This document shows, piece by piece, positions 52,186 to 61,199 of a DNA stretch of 64,000 nucleotides. This stretch comes from Actinomycetota bacterium (GTDB taxonomy: Bacteria; Actinomycetota; Actinomycetes; Actinomycetales; Dermatophilaceae). Made by a program: the position numbers and the translations under genes. The stretch spans positions 62,001 to 126,000 of the forward strand of contig JAIUPO010000007.1 in the NCBI GenBank assembly GCA_020160805.1, written 5' to 3'. The notes beneath the pieces are model-generated. The model was not told the DNA's origin, searched no databases, and was given only the letters and a program-made list of their open reading frames with translations. Within the stretch, counting starts at the first letter, position 1. Every line of letters begins with the position of its first letter.

Positions 52186-52259
52186 TGGATGTGAAGGGAC
52201 TCGAACCCCTGACCTCTCGCGTGTGAAGCGAACGCTCTAACCAACTGAGCTACACATCC
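52186..52259 (-). tRNA. tRNA-Val(CAC)
   Basis: On the minus strand a 74-base cloverleaf: acceptor arms GGATGTG / CACATCC, D-arm AGCTCAGTTGGTTAGAGC, anticodon loop TTCACAC with anticodon CAC, and T-arm GGGGTTCGAGTCCC. CCA is not encoded. Confidence 0.97.
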
Positions 52260-52321
52260 GGATGCCGAAGCGGCCAGGTGAGCTTACCTGCCGCCTCGCT
52301 GGTAGCGGAAATCGCGCTGAA

Positions 52322-52669
52322 TCACGCATCTGCCTTGCTGATGGTCACGGTGTCTCCGACGCGAACCGAGCCCGGGGCCAGCACCTCGGCATACATCCCA
52401 GCGCAGCTGCCGGCCGGGCCGAGAATGCCCAGCCGGACCGGGCCGATGGTCACAACGCCCCCGGCTGAGGCGGCCACGTCGATGGCAGCCAGGGAGAGGA
52501 CCAGATTGGCGCGCGTGCCGCCGGCCTCCTCCGCCGTGATGATGTGCACGGCCGCCTTCTTGCGGCGATCTCCCGCTAGGCCATCGGGCTCGATCTCGAC
52601 GTCGTCGAGGAGAATGCTTGGCGCGTCCTTTTCCGGATGGATGCGGATCTCCACGAGGGTCGCCGTCAT
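52322..52669 (-). CDS. MOSC-domain protein
   Basis: A 115-residue single-domain MOSC protein (molybdenum cofactor sulfurase C-terminal domain). It has EPDGLAGDRRKKAAVHIITAE and the conserved Cys in GPAGSCAGMYAEVLAPG, the residue that binds sulfur or the cofactor in this family. It starts at ATG 52669, overlapping the end of the TetR gene as ATGA. Stand-alone MOSC proteins have few known functions. Confidence 0.85.
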   Translation of the reverse strand: MTATLVEIRIHPEKDAPSILLDDVEIEPDGLAGDRRKKAAVHIITAEEAGGTRANLVLSLAAIDVAASAGGVVTIGPVRLGILGPAGSCAGMYAEVLAPGSVRVGDTVTISKADA

Positions 52670-53338
52670 AACGAGCTCATCTTTGCTGGGTGGAAGGCGG
52701 TGGACACGCCATGCCAGACGATCTCGGTGAGGGCCGCGATCAGGTCATTGCGGGGGATCGGTGCAGGCGAGCGTTGCCAGATGTCCACGCCAACGCGCAC
52801 CATCCCGAGGAGCGAATGCGCCCATAGCTCGGTCACCAGCGGCGAGCGATGGGACTGCGGGGCGGCAGTGTCCAGCAGCGCGCGCACTTGCTGCGCCAGG
52901 GACTGGGTCCCGCGTCCACGTTGCAGGTCGCCGCGCATCACGGGCAGTTCGGGGTTCGGGCCGAGCATCATGAAGCGATAGAGGTGCGGCTCTTGCTCGA
53001 CCAACTCGACGTATGCCGCCACGCCGGCCTCCACGACATCGCGCGGGTGAGTCACGCCAGGCCCAGCGACAAGGACCTCGCGCACTTTGGTGATGAGGAT
53101 CTGTTCGATCATCATCAATGATGGCCGCGTGCAGACCGATTCGGTCTTCGAAGTGCCGGTACAACACGGTTTTGGACGTTCCGGCGGCAGCCGCGAAGTC
53201 ATCCATCCCGAGATTGGCGCCGCGTTCCCGGATCGCCACAATCGAGGAGTCGATCAGTTCCCGGCGACGGGTTTCGCGATGAGCAGCCCAGCGTGTCGAG
53301 CGCCCATCCGGGCGGACCTGTGCGGTGGGATCGCTCAC
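52666..53338 (-). pseudogene. TetR-family regulator, frameshifted
   Basis: The first ~75 residues (from ATG 53338) are a normal TetR DNA-binding domain with GMDDFAAAAGTSKTVLYRHF. Within about 53100-53130, at a run of ATG/GAT repeats, the frame shifts. The continuation in the next frame (MMIEQILITKVREVL, AYVELVEQEPHLYRFMMLG, VTELWAHSLLGMVRVG) is a normal TetR C-terminal domain that ends overlapping the MOSC start. One extra base (or two missing) explains it. It is either a recent mutation or a sequencing error. Confidence 0.8.
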
Positions 53339-53469
53339 TGCCCGACGGTATCAGCCGGAATCACCGTTACTGTCCTACGCCGAATTCTTGGGTGACGGGC
53401 GGCCCCGGCGATGCGGATCGGCCACCGCTTCGCCGGTCGCGCCGGAGCGCCGAGGTGCTATTTGGTTGG
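53339..53469. promoter_or_regulatory. Upstream region of the TetR gene
   Basis: No gene is seen. It contains ACGGT and ACCGT half-sites separated by 13 bases, an imperfect inverted repeat that could be an operator for the TetR gene. This is weak evidence. Confidence 0.3.
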
Positions 53470-54819
53470 CTACGCCTGCTTGGTCCGGGCGATCAGGTCG
53501 GCGTACCAGGCATACGACTGCTTCGGGGTGCGCACGAGAGTGTCGAAGTCGACATGCACCAGGCCGAACCGTTTGGAGTAGCCCTCGGCCCACTCGAAGT
53601 TGTCCAGCAAAGACCACGCGAAATAACCCCGGACGTCCACGCCCAGGTCGATCGCGTCGGCAACGGCGCGAATGTGGCTGTTGTAGTAGTCGATTCGGCC
53701 GGTGTCCGCCACCACGCCGTTCGCGTCCGGACCGTCGTTGTAGCAGGCGCCATTCTCGGTGATGTAGACCGGCGGGAGGCGGTCGCCATACCGCTCTTTG
53801 AGCATCGTCAGCACGTCGGTCAAGCCTTGGGGGACCACCGGCCAGCCGAAATCGGTCACCGGGTAGCCGGTGATGGGGTAGTGGTCGAAGGGCAGATCGG
53901 AGGCGACATTGGCCCCGATATTGCTGCCATTGCCCGGGATGCCAACGCAGGTCGGGTTGTAGTAGTTGACGCCATAGAAATCGATCGGGGCGCTGATCAC
54001 CGATAGGTCGATGTCAACCGGGCCCGGCATGACGGCGGCGATGCCCTCGGGATAGCGGCCCAGCAGAATCGGGTCGGTGTAGATGCGATTCCACATCGTG
54101 TCGAAGAGCTCTGCGGCGCCCCGGTCGGCTTCGGAGTCCGAGCGCGGCCAGACGACTGTGTGATTGCCGGCCAGCCCGACCGAGCGTGCGCCGCCGGCCC
54201 GCAACGCGCTGACGGCGAGTCCGTGTCCGAGCATCAGGTGGTGCGCGACCGGCAGGGCGTAGAGGCCGAGAGTGCGGCCCGGTGCGTGAATGCCCGTCGA
54301 GTAGCCGAGGCTGGTGAAGACATTCGGCTCGTTCAACGTCATCCATTGCGAGACGCGGTCCCCGAGGCGCGCGATGACGATCCGCGCATAGTCGGCGAAG
54401 GCCTCGGCCGTGTCGCGCTGCAGCCAGCCCCCGTCCACCTCCAGCGCCGAGGGCAAGTCCCAGTGGAAGAGTGTCGCGGCCGGTTGGATCCCCTTGGCGC
54501 ACAAGGCATCCACGAGCCGGTCGTAATAATCGAGGCCGGCCTGGTTGACCGAGCCGGTGCCGTCGGGCAGCACCCGGGGCCAGGCGATGGAGAAGCGATA
54601 GGCGTCGACACCTAGACCGCTCATCAGCTCGATGTCCTCGCCAAAGCGGTGGTAGCTGTCACAGGCCACATCGCCATTGCTGCCGTCGGCGATGACCCCC
54701 GAGCGGTCGCAGAAGTCGTCCCACACGCTGCGGCCGCGGCCGCCCTCGGTGACGCCGCCTTCGATCTGATAGGACGAGGTCGCGACGCCGAATTGGAAAT
54801 CCGGGGGAAGCTGCGGCAT
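53470..54819 (-). CDS. GH1 beta-glucosidase
   Basis: A 449-residue GH1 enzyme, full length for the family. The acid/base Glu is in WMTLNEPNVF (about residue 167) and the nucleophile Glu in VYITENGACY (about 357); the N-terminal FQFGVATSSYQIEGG and the C-terminal GYFAWSLLDNFEWAEGY line the sugar-binding site. There is no signal peptide, so it acts on imported beta-glucosides, perhaps with one of the ABC importers. The start is ATG 54819 behind AGGAG. Confidence 0.94.
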   Translation of the reverse strand: MPQLPPDFQFGVATSSYQIEGGVTEGGRGRSVWDDFCDRSGVIADGSNGDVACDSYHRFGEDIELMSGLGVDAYRFSIAWPRVLPDGTGSVNQAGLDYYDRLVDALCAKGIQPAATLFHWDLPSALEVDGGWLQRDTAEAFADYARIVIARLGDRVSQWMTLNEPNVFTSLGYSTGIHAPGRTLGLYALPVAHHLMLGHGLAVSALRAGGARSVGLAGNHTVVWPRSDSEADRGAAELFDTMWNRIYTDPILLGRYPEGIAAVMPGPVDIDLSVISAPIDFYGVNYYNPTCVGIPGNGSNIGANVASDLPFDHYPITGYPVTDFGWPVVPQGLTDVLTMLKERYGDRLPPVYITENGACYNDGPDANGVVADTGRIDYYNSHIRAVADAIDLGVDVRGYFAWSLLDNFEWAEGYSKRFGLVHVDFDTLVRTPKQSYAWYADLIARTKQA

Positions 54820-54932
54820 ACCGGCTCCTGTGCCTTAGGGCGAACATGACAAGGGCGCCGCACCCGGCGCCACTTCGCGGACCACAATAGCTTCACGTCA
54901 CCCGGCCGGGCGCGCTCAATAGGATCGGTGTC

Positions 54933-55532
54933 ATGTGCAGCAGCGATGGCGCCGGCACCTCGCCGTATGCAGACCGGACCGGCCCCGCAGCTGACTTGCC
55001 GGGGAGCCCGGACGGCTTCGAACGGCTCTGGACGCCGCACCGGCTGGCATACATCCGCGGCGAGCGACCCGACCCGAACGAGGGTCAGGGCTGTCCGTTC
55101 TGCGCGGCGCCCACGCGAGCCGATGATGAGGGGCTCGTGGTGTATCGCGGCGAGCACTGCTATGTCGTGATGAACCTCTTCCCCTACAACCCCGGGCACG
55201 TCCTGATCTGCCCCTACCGGCATGTGTCTTTGTATGTCGATCTGACCGACGATGAGACGCTGGAGTTCTCGGCGCTGACGAAGGCGGCAATTGCTGCGCT
55301 GAGCGCGGCATCCGCGCCGCATGGCTTCAATATCGGAATGAATCAGGGCGAGGTCGCTGGGGCCGGTGTGGCCGCGCACCTGCACCAGCATGTCGTCCCG
55401 CGCTGGGGAGGGGATGCCAACTTCTTGCCGATCATCGGGCGGACGAAGGCGCTGCCTGCTCTGCTAGAGGATGTGCGCTCCCAGCTTGTCGCCGCCTGGC
55501 CCACCACGCCGGGATCCGCTCCATCGGCATGA
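54933..55532 (+). CDS. HIT-family hydrolase/phosphorylase (AP4A phosphorylase type)
   Basis: A 199-residue histidine-triad protein. The triad is HLHQHVVP (about residue 150); a CPFC pair lies at about residues 53-56. The set MNLFPYNPGHVLICPYRHV is typical of the group related to mycobacterial Ap4A phosphorylase, which is likewise encoded before pgsA. It cleaves dinucleoside polyphosphates or related nucleotides. The start is ATG 54933. Its 3' end overlaps a convergent membrane protein gene by about 100 bases. Confidence 0.88.
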   Translation: MCSSDGAGTSPYADRTGPAADLPGSPDGFERLWTPHRLAYIRGERPDPNEGQGCPFCAAPTRADDEGLVVYRGEHCYVVMNLFPYNPGHVLICPYRHVSLYVDLTDDETLEFSALTKAAIAALSAASAPHGFNIGMNQGEVAGAGVAAHLHQHVVPRWGGDANFLPIIGRTKALPALLEDVRSQLVAAWPTTPGSAPSA

Positions 55533-56310
55533 AAGCCGTCAAGCACACCACGAGCGGCAGGAAGTGGATCCGCAAGAGGTAAAAGGTGCTCGCGTGGAAG
55601 ACGAGGAAGAAGGCGAGCCCGAGGCGCAGCGCCTGCCCGCGCGCCCACAACAACAGGGGTGACAGGAACTCGGCGATGAGCATGATCCATTGCAATGTGT
55701 GTGTCAGCGCCGGGTGCGAGCCGATCCACGGCGCGATCCCATTCGGACGACGGGTCAGCGCCCAGATCAAGGTGGCCCCATTGGCCCACCCCCAGGTCCC
55801 GAACCGCATCTTCGCCCAGGCGCTGAGGAAGTAGATCGACACCGCGCTCATCTGGATCGTGCGCACCACCCAGCCGACCGCCTCGGACACCACCGCCGTG
55901 TCGGAGAAACGCGCCCGGCCCACCGTCGGCAAGACGCACAAGGCGATCATTAGGGCGTAGTGATCGTGGTCAATCTTGCTGTACGAGAAGGCATTCGACA
56001 TCCAGTCGAACATGGCCACCGCGCAGATCCCGCCCGCCAGGCGAGGCAGGCGGCCCGTGGCAGCGATGAGCGCGCTCGTCAGCAGCACCGCGCGAAGCAC
56101 CTGAACATAGACCGGGCTGGGCTGCGGAAAACCGAGCAGTTCTCGGCCGATGAGCGGGTGATAAAGCTCCACCGGCACCTGGCCGTGCGCGATCGGGTCG
56201 CGCACCACGACAAGGACGTCGAAGACGACATACAGATAGATCACCAAGCGCAGCCAGGCAATCCGCGCGAGCGAAACCGGCGGGGCAAAGAAGGTGCGCA
56301 GCGCGCTCAT
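55432..56310 (-). CDS. HTTM-type membrane protein (vitamin K carboxylase-like)
   Basis: A 292-residue protein with about seven membrane segments. Its layout resembles the HTTM domain of vitamin K-dependent carboxylase-like bacterial proteins, with FDWMSNAFSYSKIDHDHYAL and SAVSIYFLSAWAKMRFGTWGW as landmarks. The function is unknown. The start is ATG 56310, overlapping the stop of the gene before it as ATGA. Together they interrupt the usual HIT-pgsA neighbourhood on the opposite strand. Confidence 0.75.
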   Translation of the reverse strand: MSALRTFFAPPVSLARIAWLRLVIYLYVVFDVLVVVRDPIAHGQVPVELYHPLIGRELLGFPQPSPVYVQVLRAVLLTSALIAATGRLPRLAGGICAVAMFDWMSNAFSYSKIDHDHYALMIALCVLPTVGRARFSDTAVVSEAVGWVVRTIQMSAVSIYFLSAWAKMRFGTWGWANGATLIWALTRRPNGIAPWIGSHPALTHTLQWIMLIAEFLSPLLLWARGQALRLGLAFFLVFHASTFYLLRIHFLPLVVCLTAFMPMERIPAWWARRRQAGSAHPLAEQAAPSSAR

Positions 56311-56789
56311 GTCCGGCCCGACCAATCCTGCGGATTCTGCGGGTTCTCCACGATCCACGTGGCGATATCGATGATCTTCTGCGTGCGCTGGCCGTCGAGC
56401 GAGGTTTGCCGGTTGCGCAGAAAGATCGCCGTATAGCGCGGCTGATCCGGGGCCCGTCGGGCGTGCAGGATCGCCAGGGCCTGCATCAGGGACGGATCGC
56501 GGACGAAGGCCGGCAGCTGGCCCTCCATCTCCGATCTCTCCAGCCCCACGCCGGTCCCGCTCAACGCCACCCCCACGATGTCGCCGTCGGTGGTGCGGGC
56601 CTGCATAAAGGGGGAATTGATGACGCCGTCGTTGTGGACCAGAAAGGCGTACTGCGACATCGGGGCAAAGGGCCACCACCGGTCGTTCCCCACAGCGGTG
56701 CCGAGCACAACCATGGTCGTCGCGGCGAGCCCGACCACCAATCGCCAGGCCAGCGCGGGCGCCGACAGCCGGTGGATCCCCTCCTGCAT
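56307..56789 (-). CDS. Small membrane-anchored partner of the HTTM protein
   Basis: A 160-residue protein with one N-terminal hydrophobic segment (LAWRLVVGLAATTMVVLGTA), then an extracytoplasmic domain with WWPFAPMSQYAFLVHNDGVI and an Arg-rich C-terminal part. I recognise no family. It is translationally coupled to the HTTM-type gene, so the two probably form a complex. The start is ATG 56789. Confidence 0.7.
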   Translation of the reverse strand: MQEGIHRLSAPALAWRLVVGLAATTMVVLGTAVGNDRWWPFAPMSQYAFLVHNDGVINSPFMQARTTDGDIVGVALSGTGVGLERSEMEGQLPAFVRDPSLMQALAILHARRAPDQPRYTAIFLRNRQTSLDGQRTQKIIDIATWIVENPQNPQDWSGRT

Positions 56790-56874
56790 ACCCCGTATGG
56801 TGCCACGGCGCGCGTCCGCCCCAGCGCTGACCTGCACCGTGCGGGGCCGTCGAGTCACTACCCTTAGACCCACC

Positions 56875-57489
56875 ATGCTCAATCGATATGCGCGGGCCTT
56901 CTTCACCAAGGTCTTCACGCCGGTGGCCAAGCTCTTCCTCGGTCTCGGCATCTCACCCGACGTCGTGACGATCGTCGGCACCTTGGGCGTCTGTTTCGGG
57001 GCCCTGGCCTTTTATCCCCGGCACATGTTCTTCGTCGGCACGCTCGTCATCACGGCCTTTGTCTTCTCCGACACCATCGACGGAGTCATGGCGCGGATGT
57101 CCGGCCGCTCCGGCAAGTGGGGTGCCTACCTCGACTCCACGCTCGACCGCCTCGGGGATGCGGCCATCTTCGGTGGCCTGGTGCTCTGGTATGCCGGTGG
57201 TGGCGACAATGTGGTCATGGCCGGCCTCGCCTTGGCCTGCCTCATTCTCGGCAGCGTGGTGTCCTATGCGAAGGCCCGTGCCGAAGGGCTGGGCATGACC
57301 GCCAATGTCGGCATCGCCGAGCGCGCTGATCGGCTCGTCGCGGTGCTCGTGACCACCGGTCTGGTGGGACTCGGATTGCCGGAGATCGTGCTCGGGGTCG
57401 TCCTCGGGTTGCTGGCTCTCGCCAGCCTGATCACGATCATCCAACGGATGTGGGCGGTGCGGGTCCAGGCGCTGGCCGCCGCCTCGTGA
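56875..57489 (+). CDS. pgsA: CDP-alcohol phosphatidyltransferase (phosphatidylinositol phosphate synthase)
   Basis: A 204-residue membrane enzyme. The full catalytic pattern D-x2-DG-x2-AR-x8-G-x3-D-x3-D is present: Asp66, Asp69-Gly70, Ala73-Arg74, Gly83, Asp87 and Asp91. Together with the acyltransferase and PimA genes that follow, it makes the phosphatidylinositol(-phosphate) anchor of mannosides. The start is ATG 56875. It overlaps the next gene as GTGA. Confidence 0.92.
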   Translation: MLNRYARAFFTKVFTPVAKLFLGLGISPDVVTIVGTLGVCFGALAFYPRHMFFVGTLVITAFVFSDTIDGVMARMSGRSGKWGAYLDSTLDRLGDAAIFGGLVLWYAGGGDNVVMAGLALACLILGSVVSYAKARAEGLGMTANVGIAERADRLVAVLVTTGLVGLGLPEIVLGVVLGLLALASLITIIQRMWAVRVQALAAAS

Positions 57490-58445
57490 TCTTGCGCCCG
57501 CCCTCGCCGCTCGCGCTCGCCCGCAAGCTGCCGCTGCCGGGTATGCCGCTCGATCAAGTGAGCGTCGCGGGATACCGCCTCGGCTGGGCCGGGGTGCGCG
57601 CCCTGCCGGAGGGGGCGGCATACGCCCTGTTCGACCGGCTCGCCGACGCGAGCGTGCAGCGCGGCGGCAAGGGGATGGACCGGCTCCGCACCAACTATGC
57701 GAGGGTCCGGCCGGACCTGAGTGCGGCCGAGTTGGACGCGCTCGTGCGAGCCGGAATGCGGGCCTACCTGCGCTACTTCTGCGAGGCCTTCCGGCTGCCG
57801 ACGATGAGCCCCGAGGATGTGCGGGCGCGCGTGCGTGTCGAGGGCGACGGGCCGATCCGCGAGCGGCTGTCGCAGGGCCGGCCGGTCGTCTGCTTCCTGG
57901 CACATATGGGCAATTGGGACCTCGCCGGAGCGTGGTGCTGCGCCGAACTCGGCCGAGTCGTCACCGTCGCCGAACGCCTCAAACCGGAGGCCGTCTTCGA
58001 GGAGTTCCTGAACTTCCGGACCTCCCTGGGTATGACGATCATCCCCCTCGACAGTGACAGCTTCGCCCGGCTGCGCGCCGAGACGCGCGGACCGGTTGTC
58101 GTGCCACTGCTCGCCGATCGGGACCTGACGGGTGGGGGACTGACCGTCGACTTCCGCGGGCATCCGGCACGCATGGCACCTGGTCCAGCGGCTCTCGCGT
58201 TGACCACGCGATCCGCGCTGCATCCAGTCTCGATCCGCCACGAGCAGCGTGCTGGGGGTGGCTGGGGAATCGTCATCACCTTTCACGAGGAGATCGCGCC
58301 CCCCACGAGCGGGACGACCCGGGAAAAGACGCAGGTGATGACCCAAGAGTGCGCTCGCGTTCTCGGCGAGGCGATCACCCGGCATACCCCGGACTGGCAC
58401 ATGCTGCAGCGGGTCTTCGTCGCGGACTTGGGGGGGCGGGCCTGA
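57486..58445 (+). CDS. Phosphatidylinositol mannoside acyltransferase (LpxL/HtrB family)
   Basis: A 319-residue membrane-associated acyltransferase. The catalytic HxxxxD motif is HMGNWD (His140 to Asp145), followed by VPLLADRDLTGGGLTVDFRG. By synteny it matches mycobacterial PatA, which acylates the mannose that PimA adds. The start is GTG 57486, overlapping the pgsA stop. The stop overlaps the pimA start by one base (TGATG). Confidence 0.9.
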   Translation: MILRPPSPLALARKLPLPGMPLDQVSVAGYRLGWAGVRALPEGAAYALFDRLADASVQRGGKGMDRLRTNYARVRPDLSAAELDALVRAGMRAYLRYFCEAFRLPTMSPEDVRARVRVEGDGPIRERLSQGRPVVCFLAHMGNWDLAGAWCCAELGRVVTVAERLKPEAVFEEFLNFRTSLGMTIIPLDSDSFARLRAETRGPVVVPLLADRDLTGGGLTVDFRGHPARMAPGPAALALTTRSALHPVSIRHEQRAGGGWGIVITFHEEIAPPTSGTTREKTQVMTQECARVLGEAITRHTPDWHMLQRVFVADLGGRA

Positions 58446-59575
58446 TGCGCGTCGGGCTGGTGTGTCCCTACAGCTTCGATGTCCCCGGCGGAGTTCAATT
58501 CCATGTGCGTGATCTCGCCGAATGGCTGGCCGCGCACGGGCACGCCGCGCAGGTCCTGGCGCCGGCCGATGATGACGCCGACCTGCCGCCCTATCTCACC
58601 AGTTGTGGCCGGGCAATTCCGGTGCGCTACAACGGTTCTGTGGCGCGGCTGACCTTTGGCCCGGTCACCGCCGCGCGCGTGAACCGGTGGCTCGCCGACG
58701 GCGACTTCGACGTTCTGCACCTGCACGAACCGATGACCCCAAGCGCCTCAGTGCTGGCCTTGTGGGCCTTCGACGGGCCGATCGTCGCGACCTTCCACAC
58801 GGCAACGCTGCGCTCACGGGCGATGTCCGCGGCATACCCCCTGCTCCGGCCGTCGCTGGAAAAGATCAGCGGCCGCATCGCCGTCTCCGAAGCCGCCCGA
58901 CGCACCGTCATCCGGCATATCGGCGGGGATGCCGTCGTCATCCCCAATGGCGTTGATGTCGCCGCCTTCGCTGGCGCCCGCCCGGAGCCCGCCTGGTGCG
59001 GCCGGCCCGGAGCCCCGACCATCGGCTTCCTCGGCCGGATCGACGAGCCGCGCAAGGGGCTCGCCGTCCTGTCGGCGGCGATGGAGCACGTGCTCGGACG
59101 TATGCCGGGCGCTCGCCTGGTCGTGGCCGGCCCCGGGGATGTTGACGGCGCGCGCGACGCGATGAGCCCCGTGGTCGCTGCCGCGAGTGAATTCCTCGGT
59201 CCGCTCAGTGATGCCGACAAGGCCCGCTTCCTGCACTCCGTCGATCTGTATGTCGCCCCCAATACCGGTGGGGAGAGCTTCGGCATCATCCTCGTGGAGG
59301 CGATGGCCGCCGGCGCGCCGGTGCTCGCGAGCGACTTGCCGGCCTTCCTGCGGGTGCTCGGCGAAGGTGCCGGCGCGTCCTTCACCAATGAGGACAGCGG
59401 CGCCCTCGCCTCCGAGATACTGCGGCTCCTCGACAACGACGGGCTGCGCGTTGCGCTCGCGGCGGCGGGGAGTGTCCGCGCGCGAGACTTTGACTGGTCG
59501 ATCGTGGCGAATGACATCCTCGCCGTCTATGACACCGTCACCCCGCCCGGACTTCGGAGTCGCGCATGGAACTGA
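58445..59575 (+). CDS. pimA: Phosphatidylinositol alpha-mannosyltransferase
   Basis: A 376-residue GT4 (GT-B fold) glycosyltransferase that puts the first mannose on phosphatidylinositol at the inner leaflet. The N-terminal GVQFHVRDLAEWLAAHGHA binds acceptor; the C-terminal donor site has GFLGRIDEPRKGL and GGESFGIILVEAMAAG with the two conserved Glu. The start is ATG 58445. The gene overlaps the next by ten bases. Confidence 0.93.
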   Translation: MRVGLVCPYSFDVPGGVQFHVRDLAEWLAAHGHAAQVLAPADDDADLPPYLTSCGRAIPVRYNGSVARLTFGPVTAARVNRWLADGDFDVLHLHEPMTPSASVLALWAFDGPIVATFHTATLRSRAMSAAYPLLRPSLEKISGRIAVSEAARRTVIRHIGGDAVVIPNGVDVAAFAGARPEPAWCGRPGAPTIGFLGRIDEPRKGLAVLSAAMEHVLGRMPGARLVVAGPGDVDGARDAMSPVVAAASEFLGPLSDADKARFLHSVDLYVAPNTGGESFGIILVEAMAAGAPVLASDLPAFLRVLGEGAGASFTNEDSGALASEILRLLDNDGLRVALAAAGSVRARDFDWSIVANDILAVYDTVTPPGLRSRAWN

Positions 59576-60141
59576 TCAGTTGGGTCATTCTCGCGGTGGC
59601 GCTCGCCCTCGGCGTGGCGTGGTATCTCTCGTATAGCGCGGCCCGGCTCGACCGGCTGCACGCCAAGGTCGAAGGGGCGTTGTCGGCCCTGGATGCCAAC
59701 TTGGTCCGGCGCGCCGAATCGAGTCTGGAACTGGCCAATAGCGGGGTCCTCGATCCGGCCTCCGCCCTGCTGTTGGCCACGGCGGCCTCCGATGCTTTGG
59801 AGCGCGAGACCGAGCACGCTCTGCCCGACGATCTCCTCGACGGACAGCGCTTCGGTGGTCGGGAGGATGTTGAATCCGACCTGACCGAAACGATCCGCGC
59901 CACGTTGACGCCAGGGGTTGTCGCGCAGATTGCCTCCGACGAAGGCCCGGCCGCCGAGGAACTCGAGCGACTGATCGCCGCCGGACGCCGAGTGCAGTTC
60001 GCCCGGAACTTCCACAACCAGGCGGTCCGTGATGTCCGCCGGGTCCGGGGCAAGCGCGTGGTGCGCTGGTTCCGGCTCGCCGGCCACGCCGAACTTCCCG
60101 AACCGGTCGACTTCGACGACGCGGTGCCGGGAGACCGCTGA
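59566..60141 (+). CDS. LemA-like membrane protein
   Basis: A 191-residue protein with an N-terminal membrane helix (SWVILAVALALGVAWYLSY). Its following helices (ARLDRLHAKVEGALSALDAN, LVRRAESSLELANSG) resemble the start of LemA proteins. The rest is acidic and helical. The function is unknown; its position within the pim operon (overlapping pimA) suggests a link to envelope glycolipids. Confidence 0.7.
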   Translation: MELISWVILAVALALGVAWYLSYSAARLDRLHAKVEGALSALDANLVRRAESSLELANSGVLDPASALLLATAASDALERETEHALPDDLLDGQRFGGREDVESDLTETIRATLTPGVVAQIASDEGPAAEELERLIAAGRRVQFARNFHNQAVRDVRRVRGKRVVRWFRLAGHAELPEPVDFDDAVPGDR

Positions 60142-60217
60142 GCCCGCTCGCGCGCGGGACGTAGACTGCGGACGGCCGCCCACGCGGCATACCCCCTGAA
60201 CTGGCAAGCGAGGCACC

Positions 60218-61117
60218 ATGTCCGAAATCACCACCCCCTCCACCGGCACCGCGCGGGTCAAGCGCGGCATGGCCGAGATGCTCAAGGGCGGGGTCATCAT
60301 GGATGTCGTCACCCCTGATCAGGCCAAAATCGCCGAGGACGCTGGCGCGGTGGCCGTGATGGCGCTGGAGCGGGTGCCGGCGGACATTCGTGCGCAGGGC
60401 GGCGTGTCGCGCATGAGCGACCCCGACATGATCGACGGCATCATCGCGGCGGTCTCGATCCCGGTGATGGCCAAGACCCGGATCGGTCACTTCGTCGAGG
60501 CGCAGGTGCTGCAAGCGCTCGGTGTCGACTACATCGATGAGTCCGAGGTGCTGACTCCGGCCGACTACGCCAACCACATCGACAAGTGGGCCTTCACGGT
60601 GCCATTCGTCTGCGGCGCAACGAATCTGGGAGAGGCACTGCGCCGGATCACCGAGGGGGCGGCGATGATCCGCTCCAAGGGCGAAGCCGGCACCGGTGAT
60701 GTCTCGAATGCCACGACGCATATGCGCCAGATCCGCCAGGAAATCCGCCGCCTGCAGAACCTGCCCGAGGACGAACTCTTCGTCGCGGCCAAGGAGTTGC
60801 AGGCGCCCTATGAGCTGGTGCGTGAGGTCGCGCAGGCGGGCAAGCTGCCGGTCGTGCTCTTCACGGCGGGGGGCATCGCTACTCCCGCGGATGCCGCGAT
60901 GATGATGCAACTGGGCGCCGAGGGCGTCTTCGTCGGCTCGGGCATCTTCAAGTCCGGGAATCCCGCTCAGCGGGCGGAGGCGATCGTCAAGGCGACGACC
61001 TTCTTTGACGACCCCGATGTGATCGCCAAGGTCTCCCGTGGGCTCGGCGAGGCGATGGTCGGCATCAATGTCGAGGAGATCGCGCAGCCGCATCGGCTGG
61101 CCGAGCGCGGCTGGTAA
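60218..61117 (+). CDS. pdxS: Pyridoxal 5'-phosphate synthase, PdxS subunit
   Basis: A 299-residue TIM-barrel subunit, usual length, that builds PLP from ribose 5-phosphate, glyceraldehyde 3-phosphate and ammonia supplied by PdxT. Asp29 (GVIMDVVTP) and the Schiff-base Lys86 ([10 protein letters not shown]) are present, as is [11 protein letters not shown] with the second Lys. The start is ATG 60218. A GNAT gene on the other strand separates it from pdxT. Confidence 0.97.
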   Translation: MSEITTPSTGTARVKRGMAEMLKGGVIMDVVTPDQAKIAEDAGAVAVMALERVPADIRAQGGVSRMSDPDMIDGIIAAVSIPVMAKTRIGHFVEAQVLQALGVDYIDESEVLTPADYANHIDKWAFTVPFVCGATNLGEALRRITEGAAMIRSKGEAGTGDVSNATTHMRQIRQEIRRLQNLPEDELFVAAKELQAPYELVREVAQAGKLPVVLFTAGGIATPADAAMMMQLGAEGVFVGSGIFKSGNPAQRAEAIVKATTFFDDPDVIAKVSRGLGEAMVGINVEEIAQPHRLAERGW

Positions 61118-61199
61118 TTCTCGTCGGCGCGCTGGAGGGGGCGTTGAAGATGAGGCTGCCGGCGCCGCCGAATTCGTCCGGCTGCTACACCAGTCCGGG

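Noticed and set aside
52258-52269. CCGGATGCCGAA, matching the end of the palindromic repeat
   Set aside because: Only 12 bases match, half of them at the tRNA-Val end; without the stem it is probably coincidence.
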